Assembly (NCBI GenBank): GCA_013287665.1
Contig: JABDDK010000002.1
Coordinates: 1 to 64,000 of the forward strand
Length of the DNA: 64,000 nt
Direction: 5' to 3'
From: Alphaproteobacteria bacterium
Lineage (GTDB): Bacteria > Pseudomonadota > Alphaproteobacteria > UBA9655
Made by a program: the position numbers and the translations under genes. Shown here piece by piece: positions 61,263 through 64,000 of the stretch. Position 1 is the stretch's first letter. Every line of letters starts with the position of its first letter. The notes beneath the pieces are model-generated. The model ran no database searches. It worked only from the letters and a program-made list of their open reading frames with translations, and was not told where the DNA came from.

Positions 61263-62705
61263 TCATGATGGGTCGCAGGCTTGAATCCTTGCATCGTTGT
61301 AACACTTATGAGCAATATTCAACGGCGTCATATGTTCAAAATGACGAAGGGTTATAAATGTAACGAAGTTGACAGCTATTCCAACAATGGCTGCGTCAAA
61401 GTTTTCTGAGGCTCCGATAAGCAAAGACCAGGAAAGCATGCCACACACTCCTGAAATGCTGCTGAGCCAAAAAGTTCGGGGTGTGGCTTTATATCCAATA
61501 ATTCCACTCACGAGGGGAACTAATATAAACGGTGTCCAAAAATTATAGGCATAAAGAAGCGCATCAACTGCGCTTTCGCTTTTCAAGGCAAAAAATCCAC
61601 CACTTGCGCCTAATATAAATGTGGCACACCTTGTTAACCAAAGTTCAGATTTTTCTGAGAGAGCTGATTTATGAATAGGTTTCCAGAAATCATGGATGAC
61701 GGACACAGCCGCAGCATTCAAGAAAGAATCTGCTGAGGACATTAATATAGCCATCACACCAACAATGGCTAAGCCCTTCAATCCATCAGGCATAACGGTT
61801 AGAATCACATGAGGAAGAGACAGGTTTGCATTCAGATCTGGCGCTATCACAACAGCAATAAGACCAATAAAGCCAATGACAAAGAAAAAAGGAATAGATA
61901 CTAACCCACTGAGAAAAGTTCCTCGGACTGTATCTTTAATGGTGCGGCCTATTAAGAGTCTCTGCACGTAAGGTGGAACAAGGGTCTCACCAAAGAAGAA
62001 GGTCAAAAACCATCCGACTAGAGTGAGTGTGGGCATCGACGTTAGCATGTTTCCATGGGCTTCGGGCAACTTTGACCATAACAATTCAAGCCCGCCAACA
62101 TATTGAAGCCCGAAATAGGCTACAGGAGGTATAGTAACCATCAAAACGCAAAAATGCACGGTGTCATTCATCACGATGGATCTCATCCCCCCAAGGGTGG
62201 AATAAAAGATAACGACAATGGCACCAACGAAGATTCCGAGGGATGGAGAAATCCCCAGGAGAATATGGGTAATATAACCAAAAGCGCAGAATTGAGCCCC
62301 AGCCACGCCTGTACACACCAATGCTCCTGCAATTCCAGTGACTACCTTTGCGTGCTTACCATAGAGTTGGCCCATGATATCTCCAACGGACATCTTCTTC
62401 TCGAAAGTCCCCATACGAGGGGCTATAAATTTAGCAATAAGAATTTCTTTGAGACTAAAGCCCCATACGGCAAGGACGAATGAAAGCCCTAAAGTAAAGA
62501 CTTTCTCGCTCAGGCCAATTGAAAACCCGCCCCCAATAAAGGAAGCTGATAAGGTAGCAAAAACAAAAAACCCCGAGTACCCTCGTCCACCAATGGAATA
62601 ATCCTTGAGGCTTTTAACAGATTTGCTCGCCCGAATGCCTATGCCCAAAATAATCAGCAAATAAGCCCAAAAGAAGACAAGATCAAGCGCTGTGAAGTTA
62701 ATCAT
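61263..62705 (-). CDS. Sodium/solute symporter (SSS family)
   Basis: A 480-residue secondary transporter with about 13 membrane helices. Typical SSS features are KSVKSLKDYSIGGRGYSGFF after helix 1, ATLSASFIGGGFSIGLSEKV, FYSTLGGMRSIVMNDTVHF (the family's G-G-x-x-A/S-V-x-x-T-D region) and LKGLAIVGVMAILMSSADSFLN (sodium-site Ser cluster). The substrate may be proline, pantothenate or another small solute and is not readable. It stands alone between exported-protein genes and the TPR gene. Confidence 0.9.
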   Translation of the reverse strand: MINFTALDLVFFWAYLLIILGIGIRASKSVKSLKDYSIGGRGYSGFFVFATLSASFIGGGFSIGLSEKVFTLGLSFVLAVWGFSLKEILIAKFIAPRMGTFEKKMSVGDIMGQLYGKHAKVVTGIAGALVCTGVAGAQFCAFGYITHILLGISPSLGIFVGAIVVIFYSTLGGMRSIVMNDTVHFCVLMVTIPPVAYFGLQYVGGLELLWSKLPEAHGNMLTSMPTLTLVGWFLTFFFGETLVPPYVQRLLIGRTIKDTVRGTFLSGLVSIPFFFVIGFIGLIAVVIAPDLNANLSLPHVILTVMPDGLKGLAIVGVMAILMSSADSFLNAAAVSVIHDFWKPIHKSALSEKSELWLTRCATFILGASGGFFALKSESAVDALLYAYNFWTPFILVPLVSGIIGYKATPRTFWLSSISGVCGMLSWSLLIGASENFDAAIVGIAVNFVTFITLRHFEHMTPLNIAHKCYNDARIQACDPS

Positions 62706-62815
62706 TTCGGTCTCCGGTCAATTTATGTACTCACCCATATTCCTGACGGCATCATCGCCAGGTAATATGATTTATACTGTTCTATATCACACTCTATTTT
62801 AAAAATGGAATATTT

Positions 62816-64000
62816 TTATTTACCAAATTCAAGATTCCTCAAATACCCACAAGATTTTTCAATAAGGGGATGATTTGGAGGCAGATGTTTTTTATAGAGA
62901 TTAAGGCCTTCCACCAGGTTGGCCTTCGCTGTTTCCCGTTGATCTAATTCTTTATAAGTCATCCCAAGGGTAATCAAAACGCTGGCTAAGTCCCTAAAAT
63001 TTTCAGGGAAATATTGCTTGTAATATTTTTTACTTTCTTCAAGAAGGGCAACGGCTTTTGTATTGCTCCCTAATTCTTTATGTACCGATCCTAAAAATGC
63101 CAAATCTCGAGCTATCCCAATATGATTTTGGGGAAAATGCATTTTATACCCTTGCAGGCTTTTGTCTAAGTAACTCTTGGCTTTTACATAATCCCCCAGA
63201 TTTCTATAATTATAGCCAAGAAATCTGTTGGATAGGACGTCCGTACTCTCCGGTTTTGAAGGAACTTGATTCGTTAATATAGGACGCGATAAATCAATAA
63301 AGATTTCAGTTACATCCGGTTGAGTATTCGACACATCATCTGAATCACTCTTTAATCTTTCCTCAAGAGCATTCTTGGCCTTACTCATTTCATTCAGCTC
63401 TAAATAAGCGCCCCCAAGGTGCCCCAAAACCCATGCAACATTGGTGTGACTGAGGGGAAGGTTCTTTTTATAAAGATGCAAGCTTTCCTCTAGAAGAGAC
63501 TTTGACTTCTCCACTTGCCCAAGCTCTTTATAGACGGTGCCGAGATCGTAGTATACAACCGCCAAATCCATATAATGATTCGGCAAATGCTGCATATAGT
63601 ATTTTTTCGTTTCTTCAAGATATGCTTGAGCTTTTGCGTGTTCTCCCAACTCTTTATGAACATTTCCCAAGTATCCCAAAGTTCTGGCAACACCAAGATA
63701 ATTATCATGTAAATGGGTTCTATAAAGGTTAAGCCCAGTCTCAAGCTGCTCTTTTGCCTGAACATAGTTCCCCAAGTATCTATGTGTGAATCCCAAGTTA
63801 GCATTAACGAAGGCGATGTCACTCCAGTGGTTTGGGAACTGATTCTCTAGAATTGTCTGACTTTTCTGTAGGAACTTTTCAGAGTTTTTAAAATCACCCA
63901 GTTCTCGATAAATGTTGCCAAGGTAAGCAAGCACACGTGAAGTTTGTTTTAAATCATGAGGTGTGCACTTAAGCATTGGCTCAAGATAGTTCTTTGCCTT
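62816..64000 (-). CDS. Kinesin-light-chain-type TPR protein, N-terminus beyond window
   Basis: At least 394 residues of tandem 42-residue TPRs: LAYLGNIYRELGDFKNSEKF, LGYLGNVHKELGEHAKAQAY, VYYDLGTVYKELGQVEKSKS, LGHLGGAYLELNEMSKAKNA, LAFLGSVHKELGSNTKAVAL and more. They belong to the longer TPR_12 form, with Y/L-K-x-x-L/F-P-x-x-H between helices. A non-repeat spacer lies near SDDVSNTQPDVTEIFIDLSR. The reading frame continues through the right window edge (KAKNYLEPMLK), so the start and any N-terminal NB-ARC or enzymatic domain are unseen. ATG inside the repeat at 63976 is not a real start. Confidence 0.82.
   Translation of the reverse strand, partial: KAKNYLEPMLKCTPHDLKQTSRVLAYLGNIYRELGDFKNSEKFLQKSQTILENQFPNHWSDIAFVNANLGFTHRYLGNYVQAKEQLETGLNLYRTHLHDNYLGVARTLGYLGNVHKELGEHAKAQAYLEETKKYYMQHLPNHYMDLAVVYYDLGTVYKELGQVEKSKSLLEESLHLYKKNLPLSHTNVAWVLGHLGGAYLELNEMSKAKNALEERLKSDSDDVSNTQPDVTEIFIDLSRPILTNQVPSKPESTDVLSNRFLGYNYRNLGDYVKAKSYLDKSLQGYKMHFPQNHIGIARDLAFLGSVHKELGSNTKAVALLEESKKYYKQYFPENFRDLASVLITLGMTYKELDQRETAKANLVEGLNLYKKHLPPNHPLIEKSCGYLRNLEFGK

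Overview
The window reads as chromosome of an alphaproteobacterium, most likely a host-associated or intracellular lineage of the Holosporales/Rickettsiales type. This is inference from content. Alphaproteobacterial markers are MipZ, HdaA, an ATP12-type F1 chaperone, CyaY/frataxin, hflK-hflC-degP, plsY-dprA-topA-rnr and tsaE-amgK-murU. Base composition is moderately AT-rich. Reductive evolution is suggested by an apparent loss of argH and lysA from a tlpA-argH-lptM-lysA type locus and by an apparent loss of ppx after ppk. Between the housekeeping blocks lie many unrecognised proteins with signal peptides, a 17-repeat RTX-like protein and a kinesin-light-chain-type TPR protein.

Layout. 1-8.8 kb: rlmB (cut by the left edge), ridA, then a DUF2066-like protein, a CDP-alcohol phosphatidyltransferase, an AI-2E/PerM protein, hdaA, sixA, a HIT protein, ppk and a HipA-like protein. 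8.8-11.8 kb: methylmalonyl-CoA mutase, a TlpA-like thioredoxin and a small LptM-like lipoprotein. 12-15.8 kb: the large RTX-like protein behind a (TA)7-containing promoter. 15.8-19.3 kb: a palindromic element joined to tRNA-Ser, a small secreted protein, a hydrolase, a glycosyltransferase and a MITE-like element. 19.4-27.6 kb: thrS-infC, cpoB, another palindromic element, degP-hflC-hflK, mrp. 27.8-37.4 kb: a 610-residue secreted unknown, a methyltransferase, zapE, a pseudouridine synthase, the ATP12 chaperone, a FadL-type porin, a three-member tandem family, an MsbA-like ABC exporter and cyaY. 37.4-43.3 kb: tRNA-Ala with a second copy of the palindromic element, tsaE-amgK-murU (peptidoglycan recycling), a type II toxin-antitoxin pair, an SDR, plsY and dprA. 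43.3-56.9 kb: topA, rnr, an epimerase, secA, outer-membrane lipoproteins, mipZ, a J-like membrane protein, hslV, hinT and a rimB-rimK pair. 56.9-64 kb: tRNA-Arg followed by island-like DNA (short direct repeats, an excisionase-type HTH protein, terminators), four or five exported unknown proteins, an Na+/solute symporter and a TPR protein cut by the right edge.

Most striking observations: (1) a dinucleotide repeat inside the -35/-10 spacer of the RTX-like gene, resembling a phase-variation switch; (2) a palindromic element whose hairpin arm supplies the CCA end of two different tRNA genes, with covarying stems and GNRA-type loops on one strand; (3) a signal-peptide-rich island behind tRNA-Arg; (4) exported proteins sharing an A-M-x-x-P-E-D-like mature N-terminus; (5) active-site losses in a HipA-like kinase and a J-domain protein, and a changed active-site loop in HslV; (6) an apparent AUA start for infC; (7) a leader whose ribosome-binding site can be masked in one of two exclusive hairpins. 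No CRISPR array, rRNA operon or complete insertion sequence was seen.
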